Assembly: GCF_030209575.1 (NCBI RefSeq) | Contig: NZ_JARVRS010000001.1 | Coordinates: forward strand, 1,302,001-1,366,000 | Reading direction: 5' to 3' | Length of the DNA: 64,000 nt | Origin: Leifsonia sp. fls2-241-R2A-40a | GTDB lineage: Bacteria > Actinomycetota > Actinomycetes > Actinomycetales > Microbacteriaceae | Part shown: positions 34,322 through 41,191 of the stretch, piece after piece | Layout: each line of letters begins with the position of its first letter | Position numbering within the stretch: position 1 is the first letter of the stretch | Notes under the pieces: generated by a model | The model's database searches: none | What the model saw: the letters and a program-made list of their open reading frames with translations, nothing else | What the model was told of the DNA's origin: nothing | Program-made: the position numbers and the translations under genes

Positions 34322-34476
34322 GGCCCCACGGTACCTTCCTGCGGTCCCAGGAGCGAATCCACCCAGGGGAACACCCAGGTCACGAGCGCGAACAGCACTA
34401 CGGCGACCAGGACGAGAAGGAGCAGCACCCGCACCCACCAGGGTCCCGGCAGCACCCTCCAGAGAGCTCCGTACAC
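34318..34476 (-). CDS. Small membrane protein between sortase E and pabA
   Basis: A 52-residue open frame starting GTG with GGGAGG six bases before it. The protein begins VYGALWRVLPGPWW, has one strong membrane helix (about 15-34, rich in Leu/Val), then WVFPWVDSLLG and a short tail. Its start lies 2 bp after the sortase stop and its stop overlaps the pabA GTG start (GTGA), so the three genes are translationally coupled. The function is not recognised. The tight coupling, good ribosome site and ideal membrane segment argue it is real. Confidence 0.75.
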   Translation of the reverse strand: MYGALWRVLPGPWWVRVLLLLVLVAVVLFALVTWVFPWVDSLLGPQEGTVGP

Positions 34477-34478
34477 CG

Positions 34479-35240
34479 TCAGCCTCCCTGCCCGACCGCG
34501 GCGGCGATCTCGCTCGGCACGTCCTGCGGCGGCGCGAACGCCTGGAACACGTTGTACGCGATCAGCCGCTCACCCGCATGGAACGGCGGATTGCAGGTCG
34601 TGATGGTCATGAGGCGTTCGGTCGGGGTCGCCTGCGGTTGACGCGGCACCGGGAGAAGGACCTGCACCGCCGATGGTTGCACGTACTCGAAGTTGCGGAA
34701 GGTGTAGGTGTACCAGCCGTCCTGCGTCTGCACGTAGATGCGGTCGCCGATGCGGAGTTTCGACAGGTCGATGAAGGTGTTTCCCCATCCCGAGTCGTGG
34801 CCCGCCACGGCGAAGTTGCCCACCTGGCCGGGCAGCTGGGTGTCGATGTAGTGGCCCACGCCCGCCGTGTAGCTGTTGAGGACGCGCTCGACGTCGACCG
34901 TCTGCCGGATGGTGCGCTTCCAGTCGGCGCCGAGTCGTGGCACGTAGATCACGGCGAACGACTGATAGGGCGCGGGCGTGGCGATGACCGGTGGATCGAC
35001 CTGAGCGGTCGTCGTGCTGGGCGCCGGTTTGGGCGCTTTCAGAGCATCGTCGATCCACTTCTGGCTCTGCTGCGCCGCTGCCGTCGTCTGCTGCCCGGCG
35101 GTGACCAGGTTGTTCCACCAGATCTGCCAGCCCAGGAACAACAGGACCAGCACGCCGGCCGTGATCAGCAGCTCCCCGATCACGTCCACCACCGAGACGC
35201 CGCGATGCGGCCGTCGGTCGTGCGTGCCCCGGGTGGTCAT
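34479..35240 (-). CDS. Class E sortase
   Basis: Housekeeping-type sortase of Actinobacteria, 253 residues. An N-terminal membrane helix (about 19-41) and a linker precede the catalytic domain with His148 (AVAGHDSGWG), Cys216 (TITTCNPPF) and Arg225 (GERLIAYN). Class E enzymes prefer LAXTG signals, and the class E site TLTTC-type fits here. ATG 35240 was chosen over an upstream in-frame start since it has the normal N-terminus. It is divergent from crgA, 110 bp away; the same neighbour pair (srtE-like and crgA) is known in Actinobacteria. Confidence 0.92.
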   Translation of the reverse strand: MTTRGTHDRRPHRGVSVVDVIGELLITAGVLVLLFLGWQIWWNNLVTAGQQTTAAAQQSQKWIDDALKAPKPAPSTTTAQVDPPVIATPAPYQSFAVIYVPRLGADWKRTIRQTVDVERVLNSYTAGVGHYIDTQLPGQVGNFAVAGHDSGWGNTFIDLSKLRIGDRIYVQTQDGWYTYTFRNFEYVQPSAVQVLLPVPRQPQATPTERLMTITTCNPPFHAGERLIAYNVFQAFAPPQDVPSEIAAAVGQGG

Positions 35241-35336
35241 GGGACAGATTCTAGAGACGCCCGCTGGGAATCGATCCGGCTGTCCACAGGGCCCTCCCCC
35301 GTTCGGGGGCATCAGGAAGCTCGGCACCTTCCCCGC

Positions 35337-35342
35337 TACACT
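35337..35342 (+). promoter_or_regulatory. -10 box of crgA
   Basis: TACACT ends 8 bp before the crgA ATG, so the leader would be only one or two bases. No ribosome site is visible, consistent with leaderless translation. Confidence 0.5.
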
Positions 35343-35350
35343 GTGGTGCT

Positions 35351-35611
35351 ATGGCACGCAGCAAGTCGAAGACGAAACCCGAGCGACCGGTCCGCGCAGA
35401 GCGCATCACGGCCGCATCGGGAGAAGAGGCGCCGAACCCGGTCTGGTTCAAGCCGGTCATGTTCGGCTTCATGCTGCTCGGCCTGATCTGGATCATCGTC
35501 TTCTACGTCAGCCAGAACCAGTACCCGATCCCCGCTCTGGGCGCCTGGAACATCCTGGTGGGCTTCGGCATCGCCTTCATCGGCTTCCTGATGACCACTC
35601 GGTGGCGCTAG
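35351..35611 (+). CDS. crgA: CrgA cell division protein
   Basis: An 86-residue membrane protein of the Actinobacteria-specific CrgA family. A basic N-terminus (MARSKSKTKPERP), the signature NPVWFKPVMFGFMLLGLIWIIVFYV for helix 1, a loop with YPIPALGAWN, and helix 2 (VGFGIAFIGFLM) ending TTRWR. CrgA connects FtsZ-ring and peptidoglycan synthesis proteins and coordinates septum formation. It is monocistronic, with a -10 box immediately before the ATG and a hairpin terminator 24 bp after the stop. Confidence 0.97.
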   Translation: MARSKSKTKPERPVRAERITAASGEEAPNPVWFKPVMFGFMLLGLIWIIVFYVSQNQYPIPALGAWNILVGFGIAFIGFLMTTRWR

Positions 35612-35634
35612 CCGCTCACCGCACGCACTTTCCG

Positions 35635-35673
35635 AACCCGGGCCCGCACCAGCTGGCCCGGGTTTCGTGTTTT
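35635..35673 (+). terminator. Terminator of crgA
   Basis: A 10-bp stem (AACCCGGGCC with GGCCCGGGTT) with a 10-base loop, followed by a T-rich stretch (TCGTGTTTT), 24 bp after the crgA stop. Confidence 0.85.
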
Positions 35674-35732
35674 CCACAGTTCTCCACAGGGGCCCTGTGA
35701 ACAGTTGCCGTGCGTTCTGCGCTGATTTCCCA

Positions 35733-35752
35733 AGTGTTAATAAGCCTGTGGA
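35733..35752 (+). repeat. 20-bp element, copy 1
   Basis: The 20-bp element joins GTGTTAATAAGC to CTGTGGA and is repeated exactly at 35778-35797, 45 bp away. Similar GTGTTAA...TGTGG joins occur in the dnaA-dnaN gap. Confidence 0.85.
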
Positions 35753-35777
35753 GAGTTACAGGCGTGTAATTCCCCAC

Positions 35778-35797
35778 AGTGTTAATAAGCCTGTGGA
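35778..35797 (+). repeat. 20-bp element, copy 2, running into a perfect DnaA box
   Basis: Identical to 35733-35752. In this copy the TGTGGA end continues as TGTGGATAA, a perfect DnaA box, directly followed by TTATCCACG on the other strand. Confidence 0.85.
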
Positions 35798-35820
35798 TAA
35801 CTTATCCACGCGGTGTGGAA

Positions 35821-36675
35821 CTACACGAAGAAGTGGATGAGGCTCACCAGGACGAACAGGACGCACAGCGCGATGAGCAGGGGCAGCTGCCAGCGCCGGC
35901 GCTGCGGCTGCCGCGTCTCGACGTAGATGAGGCCGACGAGCAAGCCTCCGACCAGGCCGCCGACGTGCGCCTGCCAGGCGATGTTGAAGCCGGGCAGGAA
36001 ACCGATCCCGAGGTTGATCGCCAAGAGCACCAGCATCTGCGTCGCATTCCCGCCCAGCCTGCGCTGGATGATGAAGAACGCACCGAACAGGCCGAAGATC
36101 GCGCCTGAGGCTCCCAGCACGGGCTGCACCGGCGATCCGAGCAGCAGGACGCCGAGGGAGCCGGCGAATCCGCTGATCAGGAACAGCGCCAGGTAACGGG
36201 CGCGACCCAGCAGCGGTTCCAGTGCCATCCCGAAGACCCACAGCGTGTACATGTTCAGCGCGAGGTGCAGGATGTTGGCGTGCGCGAACACGCTCGTGAA
36301 CATCCGCCAGGGTTCGAAGGCCCCGGAGACCGACGCGGGATACGAGTAGGCGCCCGCATACACGAGTGACGGAGTGACCGGCACGCCGAGCAACGGCCCG
36401 ACGTTCTGCAGGATGAAGACGACCACGCAGACGGCGATGATCGCGTAGGTGACGACGGGTGCGCCGGATCCCGTGAGTCGCGTGACCCACGCGGGCTTGG
36501 TGCGGGGATGCGTCGCGCGCTGCTGCGCCATGCACTCCGGACAGATCACACCGACGGCCGCAGGAGTCTGGCATTCGCCGCAGATCGTGCGGCCGCACCG
36601 CTGGCAGACCACATAGCTCTCCCGGTCAGGATGCCGGTAACAGTAGTTCGCGCGCGGATCGACGGGCTGAGTCAT
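35821..36675 (-). CDS. Rhomboid-family intramembrane serine protease with zinc-binding N-terminus
   Basis: A 284-residue membrane protein with about six or seven helices. Catalytic Ser190 is in GASGAIFG and His237 in AHVGG; the conserved HANILHLALNMYTLW region is present. The first 50 residues contain His/Cys pairs (CYRHP, CQRCGRTICGEC, CPEC) that look like a B-box or zinc ribbon; this extension is common in actinobacterial rhomboids. It should cleave membrane protein substrates, which are unknown here. It is upstream-coupled to ppiA on the same strand (23 bp gap). Confidence 0.93.
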   Translation of the reverse strand: MTQPVDPRANYCYRHPDRESYVVCQRCGRTICGECQTPAAVGVICPECMAQQRATHPRTKPAWVTRLTGSGAPVVTYAIIAVCVVVFILQNVGPLLGVPVTPSLVYAGAYSYPASVSGAFEPWRMFTSVFAHANILHLALNMYTLWVFGMALEPLLGRARYLALFLISGFAGSLGVLLLGSPVQPVLGASGAIFGLFGAFFIIQRRLGGNATQMLVLLAINLGIGFLPGFNIAWQAHVGGLVGGLLVGLIYVETRQPQRRRWQLPLLIALCVLFVLVSLIHFFV

Positions 36676-36698
36676 GCCTGCTGCTCGCCCGTCCTCTC

Positions 36699-37238
36699 TC
36701 AGACCTGCTCGATGTCGATGGACTCGATCACGACGTCGTCCAGCGGCCGGTCGCGAGCGTCGGTCGGCAGCTCGGCGAGCTTGTCGACGATCTTGCGCGA
36801 CGCGTCGTCGGCGACCTCGCCGAAGATCGTGTGCTTGCCCTGGAGCCAGGTGGTCGGCGCGACCGTGATGAAGAACTGCGAGCCATTGGTCCCGCGGCCG
36901 CCCTGGATGCCCGCGTTGGCCATCGCGAGGATGTACGGCTGCGTGAAGTCGAGCTCGGGGCTGATCTCGTCATCGAACTGGTACCCGGGACCGCCGACGC
37001 CCTGGCCGAGCGGGTCGCCGCCCTGGATCATGAAGCCCGGGATGATGCGGTGGAAGACCACACCATTATAAAGAGGAGCGTTCGTCTTCTCGCCGGTGGC
37101 GGGGTGCGTCCACTCGATCTCGCCCGTCGCCAGCCCGACGAAGTTCCTGACCGTCTTCGGCGCGTGGTTGCCGTAGAGGTTGACCTTGATGTCTCCGTAG
37201 TTAGTGTGGAGCGTGGCGACAGCGGTGTGCTTAGACAT
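36699..37238 (-). CDS. ppiA: Cyclophilin-type peptidyl-prolyl isomerase
   Basis: A 179-residue cytosolic cyclophilin with no signal peptide. Active-site motifs are FHRIIPGFMIQGGDP, MANAGIQGGRGTNGSQFFIT and the Trp/His region TTWLQGKHTIFGEV. It speeds proline isomerisation during protein folding. Located in the position of Rv0009 relative to gyrase and crgA. The ATG 37238 start has a TATACG -10-like box about 30 bp upstream and no clear ribosome site. Confidence 0.95.
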   Translation of the reverse strand: MSKHTAVATLHTNYGDIKVNLYGNHAPKTVRNFVGLATGEIEWTHPATGEKTNAPLYNGVVFHRIIPGFMIQGGDPLGQGVGGPGYQFDDEISPELDFTQPYILAMANAGIQGGRGTNGSQFFITVAPTTWLQGKHTIFGEVADDASRKIVDKLAELPTDARDRPLDDVVIESIDIEQV

Positions 37239-37359
37239 GGCACCAATTCTTGCACAGCGCGTATAGAGGACTTGGGTGGCCTCGAGAGCTCTCGGGCCAT
37301 CCCCAGCCCTTTCGGTGGCAAGATGGAGTCGTCGTCACCCCGATGCAACGGAGGAACAG

Positions 37360-37941
37360 ATGAGCCTGACACGCAAGCGCCAGAAGGAGCTCAAGCGACT
37401 GCGCAGTGGAGCCGAGGACCTGTGGACGCAGCAGCAGGAGGTGCTGGCGAATGCCAACGCGCTGGCTGCTGAGGCCCGCAAGCAGGCTTCCTACTACACC
37501 CGGGAGGAGCTCGCGCCCCGCGTCCGGGACGGCTACGAGCAGTACGTCCGGCCCGCCGCGCAGACGGCGAAGTCGACCGCCGGTCGTTATGCGGGGCAGG
37601 CGCGCGAGCGCGTGGTCAGCGACGTCATCCCCGCGGTCGGTACCGTGGTCGGAACGGCGCTCTCGGTCGTCGATCACGCGCGGGCGGCCCGTTCGTCCGC
37701 CTTCGCCGGAGACTTCAAGAAGGCCGGCCAGCAGCTGACCAAGAAGCCGAAGGTGGCCACGCAGCGGTCAGGACCGGGCGCGGGTGGCGTCATCGCCATC
37801 GGTCTCGGGATCATCGCGGCAGTCGGACTGCTCTACGCCGTCTGGCAGACCTTCCGCGCCGACGACGAGCTGTGGGTGGCCGACGAGGAGCCGGCCACGC
37901 CCACGACGCCCACCACCTCGACCACCGACCCCCTGCAGTAG
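37360..37941 (+). CDS. Hypothetical coiled-coil protein with C-terminal membrane helix
   Basis: A 193-residue protein not assigned to a named function. Basic N-terminus (SLTRKRQKELKRLRSGAEDLW), a long amphipathic helical region to about 120 (WTQQQEVLANANALAAEARKQ), one membrane helix (about 141-161, VIAIGLGIIAAVGLLYAVW) and a Thr/Pro tail. GGAGGAAC precedes the ATG. It resembles conserved Microbacteriaceae proteins near ppiA and, in style, the helical proteins at 11-12.8 kb. It is divergent from ppiA. Confidence 0.7.
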   Translation: MSLTRKRQKELKRLRSGAEDLWTQQQEVLANANALAAEARKQASYYTREELAPRVRDGYEQYVRPAAQTAKSTAGRYAGQARERVVSDVIPAVGTVVGTALSVVDHARAARSSAFAGDFKKAGQQLTKKPKVATQRSGPGAGGVIAIGLGIIAAVGLLYAVWQTFRADDELWVADEEPATPTTPTTSTTDPLQ

Positions 37942-38007
37942 CCCTCAGGGTCTATTCGGGGGTTACCCCGATGGTGCGGTCATCCGAGGACTGCGACGCT
38001 GGTGTGC

Positions 38008-38208
38008 ATGAACACTCTCGTACGTCCTCGTGATGGCCGCATTCTCGGTGGAGTCTGCGCCGGTCTCGCCCATCGGTTCGGCCTGCAGCCGTGGACCGTC
38101 CGCGCGCTGTTCCTGCTGTCGTGCCTGCTCCCGGGTCCGCAGTTCATCGCCTACCTGGTGATGTGGATCATCATCCCGGGCGAGCAGCAGCGCAGCGCGA
38201 CCGTCTAG
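38008..38208 (+). CDS. PspC-domain membrane protein
   Basis: A 66-residue protein that is essentially a single PspC domain: LVRPRDGRILGGVCAGLAHRFGLQPWTVRALFLLSCLLPGPQFIAYLVMWIIIPGE. It has two hydrophobic segments and sits in the membrane, probably in envelope-stress sensing. ATG 38008 is preferred to the GTG two codons earlier. It ends in the palindrome CTAG, so its stop codon overlaps that of the convergent Nudix gene. Confidence 0.88.
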   Translation: MNTLVRPRDGRILGGVCAGLAHRFGLQPWTVRALFLLSCLLPGPQFIAYLVMWIIIPGEQQRSATV

Positions 38209-38621
38209 CCCAGCCGCGCCATCCGGAGCGCGATGTCGACCAGTTCGACGTGTCGCTTCGGGATGTCGGAGAGCGGGAACCAGGCCGCCTCATCGGTCGA
38301 GCCGTCGACCTCGTTGGTCAGTGATCCACCGAGCAGGCTCGCTCGGTAGACGATCCGCAACGCGTGCAGCGGTCCGGCATCGGGTACGAAGCGATGCTCG
38401 GCCGGAATGACCTTCGAGTCGATTCCCAGCAGCTCTCCCGCTTGAGCCCGATAGCCGGTCTCCTCGGCGATCTCTCGGACCACCGCATCGGCGGGATCCT
38501 CGCCGGGATCGATCCCGCCGCCGGGCAGCGTCCATCCGGAGCGCCCGTTCTCGTTCCAGTGAGCGAGCAGGATGCGATAGCCGTCCGTGATGACGCCGTA
38601 TGCGGCGACTCTGATGTCCAC
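38205..38621 (-). CDS. Nudix hydrolase
   Basis: A 138-residue Nudix protein. The Nudix box is intact: GGGIDPGEDPADAVVREIAEETGY follows the GX5EX7REUXEEXGU pattern. Likely substrates are nucleoside diphosphate derivatives or ADP-ribose-like compounds; sequence does not decide. The N-terminus IRVAAYGVITDGYRILLAHWNE is usual for the family. It lies divergent from the Fpg-family gene, which would suit a shared DNA or nucleotide repair role, but this is only context. The stop is shared with PspC through CTAG. Confidence 0.92.
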   Translation of the reverse strand: MDIRVAAYGVITDGYRILLAHWNENGRSGWTLPGGGIDPGEDPADAVVREIAEETGYRAQAGELLGIDSKVIPAEHRFVPDAGPLHALRIVYRASLLGGSLTNEVDGSTDEAAWFPLSDIPKRHVELVDIALRMARLG

Positions 38622-38683
38622 CGCTTCACCATAATGCCGAGGACCGTCGCGAATGTCGGGGGTCGGGAGCAGACTATGGGGTG

Positions 38684-39547
38684 ATGCCCGAACTGCCGGA
38701 AGTCACCGCTCTCGCCGCCGACCTGGACGGTCGGCTGAAGGGGCGCGTCATCGACCGGCTCAGTGTGGTCGCGTTCTCGGCTCTGAAGACGTTCGACCCG
38801 CCGGTCGACGATCTGCGGCAGTCGACGATCGCCGGAGTCACCCGCCACGGCAAGTTCCTCGACATCGCGGCCGACGACCTCCACATCGTGATCCACTTGG
38901 CCCGCGCGGGGTGGATCCGCTGGCGCGACAAGCCGCCGCCCCCGCCCACCGGCCGCCTCGGGAAGGGCCCGCTCGCGGCGCGATTGATCCTGGATGACGG
39001 TGCCGGGCTCGACATCACGGAGGCGGGGACGAAGAAGAGTCTGGCCATCTACGTCGTGCATGACCCGGCCGACGTGCCGGGGATCACGCGTCTGGGCCCG
39101 GACCCTCTCGATGCCGCCTTCACGGAAGAGGCGTTCGCCGAGATCCTGGCCGCCCAGGGGCGAGCCCAGATCAAGGGCGTGCTGCGCAACCAGTCACTCA
39201 TCGCCGGCATCGGCAACGCCTACTCCGACGAGATTCTGCACGTCGCGAAGATGTCTCCCTACAAGCCCGCGAACATGGCGGCGGACGACGTCGCACGCCT
39301 CTACGACGCCATGCAGTGGACGCTGCGCGAGGCGTTGGCGCGCGCCGACGGCCTGGCGGCGTCCGAACTGAAGAGCGAGAAGAAGTCCAACCTCCGGGTG
39401 CACGGCCGGACCGGGCAGCCGTGTCCCGTCTGCGGCGACACGATCCGTCAGGTCATCTTCCACGACTCGACGTTCCAGTATTGCCCCACCTGCCAGACCG
39501 GCGGGAAGCCACTCGCCGACCGCGTCCTGTCGCGGCTTCTGAAGTAG
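38684..39547 (+). CDS. mutM: Fpg/Nei-family DNA glycosylase
   Basis: Base-excision repair enzyme, 287 residues. ATG 38684 gives MPELPEV, so after Met removal Pro1 is the catalytic nucleophile and Glu2 follows, as required; a GTG one codon earlier would block this. Other features: a HGKFL lysine region, the helix-two-turn-helix QSLIAGIGNAYSDEIL, and a zinc finger with four Cys (CPVC...CPTC). In the finger the residue equivalent to the conserved DNA-contact Arg (RxTxxC in E. coli Fpg) appears to be Asp (HDSTFQYC), so this is a divergent member and the substrate range may differ. Confidence 0.88.
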   Translation: MPELPEVTALAADLDGRLKGRVIDRLSVVAFSALKTFDPPVDDLRQSTIAGVTRHGKFLDIAADDLHIVIHLARAGWIRWRDKPPPPPTGRLGKGPLAARLILDDGAGLDITEAGTKKSLAIYVVHDPADVPGITRLGPDPLDAAFTEEAFAEILAAQGRAQIKGVLRNQSLIAGIGNAYSDEILHVAKMSPYKPANMAADDVARLYDAMQWTLREALARADGLAASELKSEKKSNLRVHGRTGQPCPVCGDTIRQVIFHDSTFQYCPTCQTGGKPLADRVLSRLLK

Positions 39548-39553
39548 CGTTCC

Positions 39554-39988
39554 TCAGCAGGCGCAGTCGATCGCGGCGACAGGCGCCGTCAGCGGATCCG
39601 GCGCCCGCTCGACGAGGCCCTCGTCATCGACCACCGGCAGACCCTCCCGAGCCCAGTACTCGAATCCGCCGATCATCTCGCTTACCTCGTAGCCGAGAAG
39701 ACTGAACGCGAGGGCCGCACGGGTCGACCCGTTGCATCCAGGGCCCCAGCAGTAGACGACGACCGGCACGCCGACGGGAACGATGCTGGATGCGCGTTCT
39801 GCGATCTCCGCGGTCGGGAGGTGGACGGCTCCTGCCACGCGTCCCTGTCGCCACGCGGCCGGACCGCGGCTGTCGACCAGCACGAACCGCTCCCCCGCAT
39901 CTATCGCGGCCTTCACGTCGGAGGGATCGGTCTCGAATCGCAGCTTCGCTGCGAAGTGCCGGACTGCTTCTGCGGTGTCTGTGGTCAT
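39554..39988 (-). CDS. Rhodanese-like sulfurtransferase
   Basis: A 144-residue single rhodanese domain. The active-site loop is YCWGPGCNGSTRAA with the catalytic Cys in the YCWGPGC element; CDC25-like features are absent. Upstream VLVDSRGPAAWRQGRVAGAVHLP is the usual strand-helix of the family. It may carry persulphide sulphur or detoxify. The C-terminus ends in CAC, an extra Cys pair. It is divergent from an Lrp/AsnC regulator whose start lies 92 bp away, which suggests control by that regulator. Confidence 0.9.
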   Translation of the reverse strand: MTTDTAEAVRHFAAKLRFETDPSDVKAAIDAGERFVLVDSRGPAAWRQGRVAGAVHLPTAEIAERASSIVPVGVPVVVYCWGPGCNGSTRAALAFSLLGYEVSEMIGGFEYWAREGLPVVDDEGLVERAPDPLTAPVAAIDCAC

Positions 39989-40055
39989 GCCTCGAGACTA
40001 GGAAATGACGAGGCGCGACTGAAGTGGCAATCGACGGCATTGCCGCAGCGCCACC

Positions 40056-40077
40056 GCGATTCTCGTGGAAGAATCGC
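40056..40077. promoter_or_regulatory. Palindromic operator in front of the AsnC-type gene
   Basis: Perfect inverted repeat GCGATTCT-6 bp-AGAATCGC ending 3 bp before the ATG of the Lrp/AsnC regulator. It lies in the gap shared with the rhodanese gene and is a good candidate for the autoregulatory site of this regulator. Confidence 0.65.
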
Positions 40078-40080
40078 GCC

Positions 40081-40560
40081 ATGGCCGTCACTTTCCCGTT
40101 CATCGCCGACAACACCGACAGGACGCTCCTCGCGGAGCTGCAGCGGGACGGCAGGCAGTCGATCGCCGAACTGGCGCGCACGGTCCACATGTCGAACAGC
40201 GCCGTCGCGGATCGGGTCCGGCGACTGGAGGAGGCCGGGGTGATCTCGGGCTACCGCGCGGTCGTCGACCCCGAGCGGCTGGGCTACGGGATCCTCGCGT
40301 ACCTCCGCCTGCGGTATCCCAGCAGTCAGTACAAGCCGCTGCACGACCTTCTCGCCGACATCCCTGAGGTGGTCGAGGCGCACCATGTGACCGGCGACGA
40401 CTGCTTCATCCTCAAGGTCGTGGCGACGTCGATGCGCCACCTGGAGCAGGTCAGCGGCCGGGTCGGAACCCTGGGGAGCGTGACGACCAGCGTCTCGTAC
40501 TCGAGCCCGTTCCCGACGCGGGCGATCGTTCCGCCGGCTGAAGAAAAGGGTGGAGCCTAG
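40081..40560 (+). CDS. Lrp/AsnC-family transcriptional regulator
   Basis: A 159-residue regulator. N-terminal helix-turn-helix (DNTDRTLLAELQRDGRQSIAELARTVHMSNSAVADRVRRLEEAGVI) and a C-terminal RAM ligand-binding domain (AHHVTGDDCFILKVVATSMRHLEQV). It probably responds to an amino acid and controls itself and the divergent rhodanese gene. ATG 40081 is chosen; it leaves the perfect palindrome just upstream as operator. The C-terminus reaches to within the tRNA-Ala 3' end (CDS ends 40560 and tRNA covers 40551-40623 on the other strand). Confidence 0.9.
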   Translation: MAVTFPFIADNTDRTLLAELQRDGRQSIAELARTVHMSNSAVADRVRRLEEAGVISGYRAVVDPERLGYGILAYLRLRYPSSQYKPLHDLLADIPEVVEAHHVTGDDCFILKVVATSMRHLEQVSGRVGTLGSVTTSVSYSSPFPTRAIVPPAEEKGGA

Positions 40561-40623
40561 GAGATTCGAACTCCTGACATCCTGCTTGCAAAGCAGGCGC
40601 TCTACCAACTGAGCTAAGGCCCC
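40551..40623 (-). tRNA. tRNA-Ala (anticodon TGC)
   Basis: A 73-nt tRNA. Acceptor GGGGCCT with AGGCTCC shows the G3-U70 wobble pair that identifies Ala; the anticodon stem CCTGC/GCAGG encloses TTTGCAA with anticodon TGC; D-arm GCTCAGTTGGTAGAGC; T-arm CAGGAGTTCGAATCTCCTA. CCA is not encoded. The 3' end overlaps the last codons of the convergent AsnC gene. Confidence 0.97.
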
Positions 40624-40653
40624 GAGAGCCGTGTTCTGAAAAGAACACAGTGG

Positions 40654-40727
40654 TGGGGATACGAGGACTTGAACCTCGGACCTCTTCGTTATCAGCGAAG
40701 CGCTCTAACCGCCTGAGCTATATCCCC
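40654..40727 (-). tRNA. tRNA-Ile (anticodon GAT)
   Basis: A 74-nt tRNA with acceptor GGGGATA/TATCCCC, discriminator A, anticodon GAT in the loop CTGATAA, and D-arm AGCTCAGGCGGTTAGAGC. It lies 50 bp upstream of DUF3566 in reverse and 30 bp before tRNA-Ala on the same strand, with a small hairpin (GTGTTCT-gaaa-AGAACAC) between them as a likely processing spacer. The order gyrA, DUF3566, tRNA-Ile, tRNA-Ala is conserved in Actinobacteria. Confidence 0.97.
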
Positions 40728-40777
40728 GAATGGGCAGATACGAGACTACCCGATCTGCCCAGGCATTGCGAAATCGG

Positions 40778-41191
40778 TCAGTTGTTGGTGAAACCGACCA
40801 GCAGACCGCCTGTGATCTTCACGGAGAGGTTGTACAGGAGGGCGAAGACGGCACCCAGCGCGGTCACCACGACGATGTCGAGGATCGCGACGATCAGAGA
40901 GAATCCCATCACCTGGCCGAGGCCCAGGATGGAACGGAGGTCGCTGCCGCCGGCACCCGAGATGTCCTTGAACAGGCTGTTCACCTGGTCGAAGATGCCC
41001 GTACGGTCGAGCACCGTCCAGATCAGGAACGTGCCCACGATCGCGATGATCGCCAGGCAGATACCCGCCAGGAACGACAGCTTCACGGTCGACCAGAAGT
41101 CGATGTACACCAGCTTCAGCCGCACCTGCTTGGCGGATGCGGGACGGCGCGACGACTTCTTGGCCAGCTTTTCGGCGACGCTACTGCTCAT
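40778..41191 (-). CDS. DUF3566 membrane protein downstream of gyrA
   Basis: A 137-residue membrane protein found after gyrA in most Actinobacteria (Rv0007-like). Basic N-terminus ([36 protein letters not shown]), two membrane helices (about 38-60 and 97-120), and a Gly-containing C-terminal end ([15 protein letters not shown]). The linking loop contains [10 protein letters not shown]. Function not established. ATG 41191 overlaps the gyrA stop by 11 bp, so the gene is translationally coupled to gyrA. Confidence 0.93.
   Translation of the reverse strand: MSSSVAEKLAKKSSRRPASAKQVRLKLVYIDFWSTVKLSFLAGICLAIIAIVGTFLIWTVLDRTGIFDQVNSLFKDISGAGGSDLRSILGLGQVMGFSLIVAILDIVVVTALGAVFALLYNLSVKITGGLLVGFTNN

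Larger units (their letters stand above)
35670..35810. other. DnaA-box cluster between convergent crgA and rhomboid genes
   Basis: Within 141 bp there is one perfect DnaA box (TGTGGATAA, 35792-35800), three boxes with a single mismatch (TTTTCCACA 35670-35678, TTCTCCACA 35680-35688, TTATCCACG 35802-35810) and two weaker ones (near 35746 and 35770). The stretch is AT-richer than its surroundings and lies between two gene ends, so it is not a promoter region. Confidence 0.7.

Noticed and set aside
35612-35820. The DnaA-box cluster as the main origin
   Set aside because: dnaA, dnaN and the change of gene direction place oriC near 50-52 kb; the cluster is better seen as an additional site.
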